A stretch of 29,680 bases of DNA from a virus: positions 1 through 29,680 of IMG/VR virus record IMGVR_UViG_3300021960_000348; one strand, 5' to 3'. Numbering within the stretch: the first letter of the stretch is position 1; each line of letters starts with the position of its first letter. The notes beneath the pieces were generated by a model. It was not told the DNA's origin, ran no database searches, and was given only the letters and a program-made list of their open reading frames with translations. This document shows positions 1-6,335 of the stretch, piece by piece. The translations under genes were made by a program, and so were the position numbers.

Positions 1-425
1 AAGGAAGCAGAGCAGAAGGTAAGAAGTTGCGAGAACGCTTTCTTAGTAGTCTCCCAACATACAAGTCTCTTAAGGAACGAGTTGACAGAGCAGCTTCAAA
101 AAATTACCTCAAAGGATTAGATGGTAGAAAGCTATACATAAGAAATAAACATGCTGCACTTAACACCTTGCTTCAAGGAGCTGGTGCAATCTTAATGAAG
201 AAAGCATTAGTAAACTTAGATAGTTTGTTAAGACTTAATACAATTGATTATAGATTTGTTGCTAACATCCATGATGAGTGGCAGATAGAAGTCAAAGAAT
301 CTCAAGCAGATTTTGTTGGAGAGTTAGCAGTAAAAAGTATTATAGAAGCAGGTGAACATTTTAATCTACGCTGTCCAATGGATGGCGAATATAAAGTAGG
401 AGGTAATTGGAGTGACACACACTAA
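1..425 (+). CDS. DNA polymerase I family (family A), C-terminal fragment
   Basis: This is the 3' end of a replicative family-A DNA polymerase of the T7 gp5 type; its 5' part lies outside the window. The reading frame is open from base 3, so the TTG at 27 is not a real start. The visible part is the end of the palm and fingers. It carries a QGAGAILMKKAL helix typical of the region before motif C, then the motif C core IHDEW, whose Asp and Glu bind catalytic metal, then the usual C-terminal segment ending MDGEYKVGGNW. Exonuclease and motif A/B regions are not visible. The stop overlaps the next gene's GTG start by 14 bases, which fits a translationally coupled replication operon. Family assignment is secure; whether the polymerase carries a 3'-5' exonuclease cannot be judged here. 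Confidence 0.95.
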   Translation, partial: GSRAEGKKLRERFLSSLPTYKSLKERVDRAASKNYLKGLDGRKLYIRNKHAALNTLLQGAGAILMKKALVNLDSLLRLNTIDYRFVANIHDEWQIEVKESQADFVGELAVKSIIEAGEHFNLRCPMDGEYKVGGNWSDTH

Positions 426-846
426 ACAACAAGAATTATTTCCAGATCATCACGATGAATTAGTTTTTGAGGATGGTAAAATATGTATTAAATGTGATCA
501 CAAATTACCCCTTACATCTTTTAGTCCTGCTTCGGGTGGAAACTTTTTAAGACCTGAATGCAAGTCTTGTAATAATCATTTAAGTAAAGCAAGAAAATTA
601 TTAAAAGAACAGTATGGTATGCCACAAGACGATAATTATCAGTGTCCTATATGTTTAGGCACAGCAGATAAAGTAAATGGATTAGGCAACAAAAGAAATG
701 GTTCTTGGGTTATAGATCACTGTCACGAAACAGAGTCTTTTCGAGGTTGGTTATGTCATACATGTAATAGATGTCTTGGAGGATTCAAAGACAATATACA
801 AATTTTAGAAAGAGCAATAGGATATTTAAAAAAACATGAAAAATAA
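412..846 (+). CDS. Recombination endonuclease VII (Holliday junction resolvase)
   Basis: This predicted 144-aa nuclease of the T4 endonuclease VII family cleaves branched DNA such as Holliday junctions and replication forks. A first zinc site is suggested by C25/C28 and C50/C53, and a second by C78/C81 and C115/C118. Between the second pair lies the family signature IDHCHET (residues 101-107), with D102 and H103/H105 as the catalytic and metal centre, followed by RGWLCHTCNRCLGGFKDN. Length is close to the T4 enzyme (157 aa). The start is GTG, chosen because a strong AGGAGG ribosome site sits about 8 bases upstream inside the polymerase gene. Its place between polymerase and exonuclease fits debranching of replicating DNA before packaging. 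Confidence 0.93.
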   Translation: MTHTKQQELFPDHHDELVFEDGKICIKCDHKLPLTSFSPASGGNFLRPECKSCNNHLSKARKLLKEQYGMPQDDNYQCPICLGTADKVNGLGNKRNGSWVIDHCHETESFRGWLCHTCNRCLGGFKDNIQILERAIGYLKKHEK

Positions 847-1654
847 AACAAAAACACTTGACACAACAAGCCAAGAAGTATATAATAAATTGTCGGCTAA
901 GAAAAAATCAGCCGAATCAGGTCATTGGTATACTCAAGAAGGTGAACCAATGTACACCGTTATAGGTGCTAACGGTAAAGAACGTAACACTACATTACGT
1001 GATGCCAAGAAAGATAACTTAGTACCATCAGTGACTACTGTATTAAGTATGGTAGCCAAGCCCGGATTAGAAAACTGGAAGATCAACCAAGCATTAAACT
1101 CTGCTCTTACCTTAGAGAAAGAAGAAGATGAATCCCTTGAAGATTTTGCTTACAGATGTAAACAAGATTCTAAAAGGATAGGACAAGAAGCTGCAGAGCA
1201 AGGAACTAAAATACATGCTATGATTGAACGAGGTTTCTTAGGCGAAGAAACAAATCCAACCTATGAAATAATACAGGCTTGGTTAGACGAAAACTTTCCG
1301 GATGAGGAATGGATAGCAGAAGATTCTTTCTGTGCTGACTTAGGCTATGGTGGTAAGATAGACTTATATTCTAAGTCTGGTATCTTTGTAGATTTTAAAA
1401 CCAAAGATAATCTCGAAGGCAAAGACCCTGCTCGTTTAGTTTATGATGAACATGGTATGCAGTTGTCAGCCTATGCTCAAGGCTGTGGCTTTGATGATGT
1501 AGAACGAGTATCTATATTTGTTGATCGTAAAGACAAAGAACTTATCGCTTGTCATATTTGGGATAGAGACTCACAGACTAAACACACAGAAATGTTTAAC
1601 AGCATTTTAAACTATTGGAAATTAGTAAAGAACTATGAATCAAAAAAAATCTAA
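836..1654 (+). CDS. PD-(D/E)XK exonuclease (RecB/Cas4-like)
   Basis: This 272-aa protein looks like a phage exonuclease of the PD-(D/E)XK superfamily, playing the role that gp6 exonuclease plays in T7. Visible motifs in order are VPSVTTVLSM near residue 63, GTKIHAM at 123-129 (a conserved His helix), GGKIDLY at 172-178 giving the catalytic Asp, VDFKTKD at 185-191 giving the (D/E)XK residues, and QLSAYAQG at 209-216 resembling the QxxxY motif of RecB/Cas4 nucleases. No Fe-S cysteine cluster like that of true Cas4 is visible. The ATG lies 11 bases inside the end of the endonuclease VII gene, and the 3' end overlaps the next gene by 20 bases. Likely roles are host DNA degradation, primer removal or recombination. 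The superfamily is well supported; polarity and substrate are inferred. Confidence 0.86.
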   Translation: MKNKTKTLDTTSQEVYNKLSAKKKSAESGHWYTQEGEPMYTVIGANGKERNTTLRDAKKDNLVPSVTTVLSMVAKPGLENWKINQALNSALTLEKEEDESLEDFAYRCKQDSKRIGQEAAEQGTKIHAMIERGFLGEETNPTYEIIQAWLDENFPDEEWIAEDSFCADLGYGGKIDLYSKSGIFVDFKTKDNLEGKDPARLVYDEHGMQLSAYAQGCGFDDVERVSIFVDRKDKELIACHIWDRDSQTKHTEMFNSILNYWKLVKNYESKKI

Positions 1655-1883
1655 ACAGTTAAGACGAAGAGCAGAAGACTTATTAATTGAGTGGTTAAGA
1701 ACAATGGTTCCAGATGGAGAAGATACATCTAAGATTAATAGAAATAATCTTAATGAGTTCTTACCAGAACAAACCCATATCTTTGCTAACAATAAATTTC
1801 TATTAAGTGCATACAGTTTGAGGTGGTTTTATAAACAAGTAAAACGTAATCCCAACATTACTCTTGGAGACTTAAATGCCTAG
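1635..1883 (+). CDS. Hypothetical 82-aa basic protein
   Basis: I do not recognise this small protein. It begins with a basic stretch (KKSKQLRRRAEDLLIEWL) that should form a helix, has no cysteine cluster, signal peptide or membrane segment, and ends in a region rich in aromatic and basic residues (SLRWFYKQVKRNP). The ORF overlaps the exonuclease by 20 bases and the endonuclease I gene by 8 bases, which is strong evidence that it is translated as part of the operon. The Shine-Dalgarno upstream of its ATG is weak, so coupling to the exonuclease is likely. Position between two nucleases suggests a DNA-associated accessory role, but that is inference only. Confidence 0.75.
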   Translation: MNQKKSKQLRRRAEDLLIEWLRTMVPDGEDTSKINRNNLNEFLPEQTHIFANNKFLLSAYSLRWFYKQVKRNPNITLGDLNA

Positions 1884-2322
1884 ACGAGTTCCCAGAAAAC
1901 CTAGACCCAAAAAAACTAACGTACCAAAAGGATATGATAGTGCTTGGGAATATAATATACACCAAACAATTTTACAAGATTGGAAACATCATTGGGATAA
2001 GCTTGACTATGTAGTACAGCATACTTACGAACCAGACTTTGTAAAGACTATTGATGGTAAAATAATATTACTAGAAGCAAAGGGAAGATTCTGGGATTAT
2101 GCTGAATACAGTAAGTATATATGGATACGAGAATCTTTTACAGAAATGGTAGAAGATTACGAGTTAGTATTCTTATTTCAAAAACCATTTGCTCCTATGC
2201 CGGGAGCTAAGATGAGAAAGAACGGAACTAAAAGAACCCATGCTGAATGGGCTGAAACAAATAACTTCAGATGGTACAGTGAAGATACTTTACCTGATGA
2301 TTGGAGAAACGATGAACTATAA
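1876..2322 (+). CDS. Endonuclease I (T7 gp3-type Holliday junction resolvase)
   Basis: This is a 148-aa relative of T7 endonuclease I, which resolves four-way junctions and breaks host DNA. The PD-(D/E)XK active site is readable: E25 in SAWEYNIHQ corresponds to T7 E20, D54 in YEPDF to D55, and E67/K69 in LLEAKGRFWD to E65/K67. The helix after the active site (YIWIRES) and the C-terminal HAEWAETNNFRWY parallel the T7 protein (HLLIREQ and YGEWCEKHGIKF). Length nearly equals T7 gp3 (149 aa). The start is backed by GGAG about 8 bases upstream. The phage therefore encodes two unrelated junction-cleaving enzymes within 2 kb, this and endonuclease VII. Its C-terminus overlaps the next gene's ATG at 2312 by 11 bases. 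Confidence 0.92.
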   Translation: MPRRVPRKPRPKKTNVPKGYDSAWEYNIHQTILQDWKHHWDKLDYVVQHTYEPDFVKTIDGKIILLEAKGRFWDYAEYSKYIWIRESFTEMVEDYELVFLFQKPFAPMPGAKMRKNGTKRTHAEWAETNNFRWYSEDTLPDDWRNDEL

Positions 2323-2578
2323 ATTTAATGAAGGACAATTAATACAAGAACTAAAAGAGTATATTGATGGTACATATGGTGAGCACTATGCTTCTGACAA
2401 GTACCAAGCTACAGATATTATCATTGACTCTGGACATGGAGAAGGGTTTACTCTAGGTAACATTATGAAGTACGCTAAACGTTATGGAAATAAAGAAGGA
2501 AAGAACAGAAAAGACTTGCTAAAAATACTACATTATGGTATAATAATGCTTAACGTACACGACACAGAGAACTCATAA
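2312..2578 (+). CDS. DUF3310-like protein (possible nucleotide-kinase-associated)
   Basis: This 88-aa protein resembles the DUF3310 family found in many phages. The family pattern is the segment YQATDIIID, then GFTLGNIMKYAKRYGNKEG, then KDLLKILHYGIIML, where a conserved G-x-x-x-G-N-x-x-K-Y helix is followed by a second helix. In T7, gp1.7, a nucleotide kinase, is often linked with this family, so a dNTP-related role beside nrdA is plausible but unproven. An in-frame upstream start at 2240 was rejected. The ATG at 2312 has GGAG at 2303-2306 and reduces overlap with endonuclease I to 11 bases. The stop TAA shares its last A with the nrdA ATG, indicating tight coupling. Confidence 0.75.
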   Translation: MNYKFNEGQLIQELKEYIDGTYGEHYASDKYQATDIIIDSGHGEGFTLGNIMKYAKRYGNKEGKNRKDLLKILHYGIIMLNVHDTENS

Positions 2579-4452
2579 TGGTAGATGATAAAGTAGGTAT
2601 CAAGGAATATCTTGGTATAAAAATTAATTACAGTAATGAAAAACTATTAGATAAGTTTAGCCTTGACACACTCAAGGATAGATACTTATGGGAGAATGAA
2701 ACACATGCACAAGAAGCGTTTGCCAGAGCATCAGTCTTCGGAGCAACCTACAAAGGTCACACAGATTTTGAGTTGGCTCAAAGACTTTATCACTACAGTT
2801 CCTCTTGTTGGTTCATGTTTAGCACTCCTATACTTAGTAACGGGGGAACAAGTCGTGGTCTTCCTATTAGCTGTTTCCTCAATTATGTATCTGCTCACTA
2901 TGACGAGAATATTTGGTTGGCAAGTTCGGGTGGAGGTATTGGTGGATTTTGGGGAGATATTAGGAGTAATGGTATTTCTACTACTCACGGTAGTAAGTCT
3001 ACTGGTTCAATCCCTTTCATGCATGTTGTAGATTCTCAGATGTTAGCCTTCAATCAAGGCACAACAAGACGTGGTTCTTATGCTGCTTACATGGACATAT
3101 CTCATCCGGAGATTGAAGAGTTCATTAACATGCGGAAAGAATCTGGTGGTGATATCAACAGGAAGAATCTTAATCTTCATAATGGTATCAACATTACCAA
3201 TGAGTTTCTCAAAGCTGTACAAGAAGATGCAGACTTTAGATTGATTGACCCTAAGACTCACGAACCTACAAAGATTGTAAATGCTAGAGACTTGTGGTGG
3301 CAAATCATTAATGCTAGAGCAGAGACAGGTGAGCCATACATGGTTAATATAGATACATGTAACGAAGCATTACCTAAAGAACAAAAAGATTTAGGATTAG
3401 AAATCAGACAGAGCAATCTATGTTCTGAGATTACTTTACCTACTAACGAAGAACGAACAGCAGTGTGTTGTTTATCTTCTGTAAACTTAGAATACTTTGA
3501 TGAGTGGAGTGAGAACCCTTTGTTCATTGATGATTTAATTACTATGCTTGACAATGTATTACAACATTACATTGATAACGCTGTTGATACAAATAACTTA
3601 GGAGAATACAATGCAAATTTTAAAAGGTTTCAAAAACATATTAAGCCGGGCAAAGAAGGGTTTCTTAAATCTGCCTACTCAGCTTATCGAGAAAGGTCGT
3701 TGGGTTTGGGTGCGATGGGATTCCATTCGTATCTCCAATCACGCAGCATTCCTTTTGAGGGTATCTTCGCTACGGGCTTTAATTACAAAGCATTTAAACA
3801 CATTAAGAGACATTCGCTTAGAGCAACTGAACGACTTGCTGATGAACGTGGTGAGTCACCTGATGTCAGTGGTAGTGGTAGGCGTAATGCTCATCTACTC
3901 GCTGTTGCTCCTAATGCTTCTTCTAGTATCATATGTGGTGGGACATCTCCTTCGATTGAGCCATACAGGGCTAATGTTTATACGCACAAAACTCTCTCAG
4001 GCTCGTTCCAAGTTAAGAACAAATACCTAGAAGAAATTCTAAAGGATAAAGGATTAAAGAAAGATGAGCTTACTGCTTTATGGAAAGACATTGCAGGTAA
4101 CGAGGGTTCAGTACAGCACCTTGATATTCTTACAGATGATGAAAAAGAAATATTCAAGACTGCTAATGAGATAGATCAGATATGGATTATAGAACACGCT
4201 GCTAAACGACAAGAGTTTATTTGTCAAGCACAATCAGTTAATCTTTTCTTTACTATACCTACAGCTACAGAGCCACAGGAAGTACACGATGAGTACATGC
4301 AATACGTCAATGATGTGCACTGGTATGGTATGAACAAACTTAAATCTTTATATTACTTTAGAACTAATGCTGCTCGTAATGCAGAGAACGTAAACACTAA
4401 AGTACAACGTATTAAATTAGACGATGCTGAATGTATCGCATGTGAGGGATAA
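2578..4452 (+). CDS. nrdA: Ribonucleotide reductase class I, alpha (large) subunit
   Basis: The protein reduces ribonucleotides to deoxyribonucleotides with the NrdB radical subunit. Catalytic residues can be placed against E. coli NrdA: C99 in GLPISCFL for C225, N280/C282/E284 in SNLCSEI for N437/C439/E441, C297 in AVCCLS for C462, the radical-transfer pair Y592-Y593 in SLYYFRT for Y730-Y731, and a C-terminal redox pair C619-x-x-C622 at the very tail. At 624 aa it is shorter than E. coli NrdA (761). The catalytic fold begins almost at once, so the N-terminal ATP-cone that lets dATP shut the enzyme off appears to be missing. The start ATG overlaps the preceding stop by one base. Two small ORFs separate it from nrdB. 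Confidence 0.97.
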   Translation: MVDDKVGIKEYLGIKINYSNEKLLDKFSLDTLKDRYLWENETHAQEAFARASVFGATYKGHTDFELAQRLYHYSSSCWFMFSTPILSNGGTSRGLPISCFLNYVSAHYDENIWLASSGGGIGGFWGDIRSNGISTTHGSKSTGSIPFMHVVDSQMLAFNQGTTRRGSYAAYMDISHPEIEEFINMRKESGGDINRKNLNLHNGINITNEFLKAVQEDADFRLIDPKTHEPTKIVNARDLWWQIINARAETGEPYMVNIDTCNEALPKEQKDLGLEIRQSNLCSEITLPTNEERTAVCCLSSVNLEYFDEWSENPLFIDDLITMLDNVLQHYIDNAVDTNNLGEYNANFKRFQKHIKPGKEGFLKSAYSAYRERSLGLGAMGFHSYLQSRSIPFEGIFATGFNYKAFKHIKRHSLRATERLADERGESPDVSGSGRRNAHLLAVAPNASSSIICGGTSPSIEPYRANVYTHKTLSGSFQVKNKYLEEILKDKGLKKDELTALWKDIAGNEGSVQHLDILTDDEKEIFKTANEIDQIWIIEHAAKRQEFICQAQSVNLFFTIPTATEPQEVHDEYMQYVNDVHWYGMNKLKSLYYFRTNAARNAENVNTKVQRIKLDDAECIACEG

Positions 4453-4453
4453 T

Positions 4454-4597
4454 ATGAACTGTTGGCATTGTGGAACAGAATTAATATGGGGTGGAGATCA
4501 CGATATAGAAGATGAGAACGATGAATACATTATGGAAACTAATTTAAGTTGTCCTAAATGTAACTCGGCTGTAATAATTTATTTACCAAAGGATTAA
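4454..4597 (+). CDS. Small zinc-ribbon protein (47 aa)
   Basis: This 47-aa ORF lies between the two reductase subunits. It starts with CWHCG (C3 and C6) and has a second CPKC knuckle at residues 33-36, separated by an acidic stretch (GDHDIEDENDEY). This is the pattern of a four-cysteine zinc ribbon. The start follows the nrdA stop after one base and has a GAGGGA ribosome site overlapping the end of nrdA. The stop is one base before the next ATG. No partner is identifiable. A role in regulating transcription or in redox support of the reductase is speculation. Tight spacing and the paired cysteines argue that it is a real gene. Confidence 0.62.
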   Translation: MNCWHCGTELIWGGDHDIEDENDEYIMETNLSCPKCNSAVIIYLPKD

Positions 4598-4598
4598 T

Positions 4599-4778
4599 AT
4601 GAAACAATCAGAATTTGACAAGGTGTTTAGTCAGAAGTTTTCTGGCTTTACAAGTAGGATGTGGTTAGATTATTGTGATGAAAATAATAATCCATTCGCA
4701 AAAACAAAAGATTACGCAGGATACGTAATTGAAAATTTTAAATATTTAGTTAAAAGATTTAACGAGGAAAACAAATGA
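4599..4778 (+). CDS. Hypothetical 59-aa protein upstream of nrdB
   Basis: This short ORF has no family that I recognise. It encodes a mixed, mildly basic protein with aromatic residues (TSRMWLDYC, DYAGYVIENFKYL) and no repeat, signal or membrane segment. Evidence for translation is positional: an AAAGGA ribosome site lies just upstream, the ATG follows the zinc-ribbon stop by one base, and its TGA overlaps the nrdB ATG in an ATGA arrangement, typical of translational coupling. It fills what would otherwise be a gap between the reductase subunits. Function unknown. Confidence 0.62.
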   Translation: MKQSEFDKVFSQKFSGFTSRMWLDYCDENNNPFAKTKDYAGYVIENFKYLVKRFNEENK

Positions 4779-5758
4779 GCTTATTAGACACCAGAGATTA
4801 TTACAAACCATTCGATAACCCTTGGATGTTTGACTACTATGTCTTACAAAACCAAATGCATTGGATGCCGGAGTCAGTACCCTTACATACTGATGTAAAA
4901 GATTGGCAAGAGTTAAATTCAAAAGAAAAGAATTTACTTACCCAAATTTTTAGATTGTTTACTCAATCGGATGTTGACGTAGGTGCAGGATATGTTGATA
5001 GATACATGCGTATCTTTAGAAAGCCAGAAGCTAGAATGATGATGGGTTCGTTTGCAAACATGGAATCAATACATCAACATGCCTATAGCTTACTGCTTGA
5101 TACAGTTGGTATGCCTGAGATAGAGTACAAAGCTTTTGCCGAGTACGAAGAGATGGCAGATAAACATGAGTATGTCCGTAATCTTAAGACAACTAAGGCT
5201 GATAAAAAAAGCATTGCAAAAACTTTAGCAGTTTACTCAGCCTTTACAGAAGGACTACAGTTGTTCTCTAGCTTTGCAATCTTATTAAACTTCCCACGTT
5301 TTGGTCGTATGAAAGGGATGGGGCAGATAGTCACTTACTCTATACGAGATGAGTCTATGCATGTTGAAGCTATGACTAAATTATTTAGAGAGTTTATTCA
5401 AGAGAACCTAGATATATGGACAGATGATTTTAAAGCAGAACTCTATGATATATGTAGAACAATGGTAGTGCTAGAAGATAAATTCTTAGACCTAGTGTTT
5501 GATATGGGAGACCTTGAAGGTCTTACCAAGAAAGATATGTACGCTTATAATAGATATATAGCTGATAGAAGACTGCTCCAGCTAGGATTAAAAACAAACT
5601 ATGACCAGCGTGAGAATCCTCTTGGGTGGTTGGATGAAGTAATGGGTGTTGAACATCAGAACTTCTTTGAAGGTCGTGCTACTTCTTATATGAAAGCAGG
5701 ACTACGTGGTAGACAGGATAAGATAACCTTTGCAAACTTGGAGAGTGATAATGGTTAA
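4775..5758 (+). CDS. nrdB: Ribonucleotide reductase class I, beta (small, radical) subunit
   Basis: This 327-aa protein holds the dinuclear metal centre and radical that start catalysis in NrdA. Ligands align with E. coli NrdB by spacing: D66 (LFTQSD) for D84, E97 and H100 (ESIHQHAY) for E115 and H118, E159 (FTEG) for E204, and E193 and H196 (RDESMHV) for E238 and H241. Y104 occupies the place of radical Tyr122, so this is a conventional tyrosyl-radical enzyme rather than a Tyr-less variant. GAGGA lies upstream of the ATG, which overlaps the preceding ORF by 4 bases. The C-terminal tail (ITFANLESDNG) is probably the docking peptide for NrdA. Which metals are used cannot be told from sequence. 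Confidence 0.97.
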   Translation: MSLLDTRDYYKPFDNPWMFDYYVLQNQMHWMPESVPLHTDVKDWQELNSKEKNLLTQIFRLFTQSDVDVGAGYVDRYMRIFRKPEARMMMGSFANMESIHQHAYSLLLDTVGMPEIEYKAFAEYEEMADKHEYVRNLKTTKADKKSIAKTLAVYSAFTEGLQLFSSFAILLNFPRFGRMKGMGQIVTYSIRDESMHVEAMTKLFREFIQENLDIWTDDFKAELYDICRTMVVLEDKFLDLVFDMGDLEGLTKKDMYAYNRYIADRRLLQLGLKTNYDQRENPLGWLDEVMGVEHQNFFEGRATSYMKAGLRGRQDKITFANLESDNG

Positions 5759-5969
5759 TAAGAACGAAGCAAACTTAGTAAGTTTTAAAGTGCTTCTTAC
5801 ACGTAACAATGATATAGTTACAGAGTTTAGTATGTTACCGGAGGATATGGTTGATGAGATATTCCCTCTAGATGAGAGAGACGTAATCAAAACAATCCTC
5901 CGTAACGGTAAGTCAAAGATGGGAGACTTACATAATTATTTTCAAAGAGAGTTAAATGTTTTAAAGTAA
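5751..5969 (+). CDS. Hypothetical 72-aa protein at the end of the plus-strand operon
   Basis: This ORF encodes 72 residues with no recognised family: an N-terminal beta-like portion (NLVSFKVLLTRNN) followed by an acidic helix (LPEDMVDEIF) and a basic C-terminus. A longer form starting at TTG 5730 was rejected because GGAGAG sits directly before the ATG at 5751 and this start overlaps the nrdB stop by only 8 bases. It is the last plus-strand gene. Its stop codon ends at 5969 and the stop codon of the opposing gene starts at 5970. Function unknown. Confidence 0.72.
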   Translation: MVNKNEANLVSFKVLLTRNNDIVTEFSMLPEDMVDEIFPLDERDVIKTILRNGKSKMGDLHNYFQRELNVLK

Positions 5970-6326
5970 CTATCCTGCTAAAGGATTCTTATTCTCTTCT
6001 TTAAATATTTTTATATCAGTCTTAACACTTTCGATATCAGCTTTCATGCCTGACATATCAGACCTAATAGACTCGAGGTTATTAATCTTAAGTAAGATAG
6101 TTTCATCAATAGTTTTATTAATATATTCTACTGAAGTTTCTAACGCTTCAATTCTATTGATAACCTCATCCACTCCTTGCTCAGTTTCTTTAGCTTGTTG
6201 AGCTTTTGATTCTAAGTTTTCAATCCTATTTACATAGGTTGCCCCAGTATATCCAAATCCGGCTAGTGTTCCTATAATACCAGCTAGTGCAATAAACTGT
6301 GTTGTTTTATTTTGTAACCAATCCAT
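5970..6326 (-). CDS. Membrane-anchored coiled-coil protein (118 aa)
   Basis: The protein has one N-terminal membrane segment (about residues 10-32, FIALAGIIGTLAGFGYTGATYV). The rest is an amphipathic coiled coil with hydrophobic heptads (VNRIENLESKA, INRIEALETSVEY). The layout suggests a single-pass inner-membrane protein with a long helical domain on one side. It resembles some phage spanin or lysis-accessory proteins in shape, but I see no lipobox or other diagnostic motif. An AGGAGA ribosome site lies before the ATG and overlaps the end of the upstream secreted-protein gene. It is the last gene of the minus-strand arm. A similar layout recurs in the 81-aa protein at 21759-22004. Function unknown; the membrane call is confident. 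Confidence 0.78.
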   Translation of the reverse strand: MDWLQNKTTQFIALAGIIGTLAGFGYTGATYVNRIENLESKAQQAKETEQGVDEVINRIEALETSVEYINKTIDETILLKINNLESIRSDMSGMKADIESVKTDIKIFKEENKNPLAG

Positions 6327-6335
6327 AATGTTCTC

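Noticed and set aside
2240-2311. Longer start for the DUF3310-like gene
   Set aside because: It would overlap endonuclease I by 83 bases and lacks a ribosome site; the ATG at 2312 has GGAG upstream.
5730-5750. TTG start for the 72-aa plus-strand gene
   Set aside because: The ATG at 5751 has a GGAGAG site immediately before it and a minimal overlap with nrdB.
5972-5986. Intrinsic terminator between the arms
   Set aside because: The stem is only 5 bp and T-rich sequence beyond it is interrupted; too weak to annotate.
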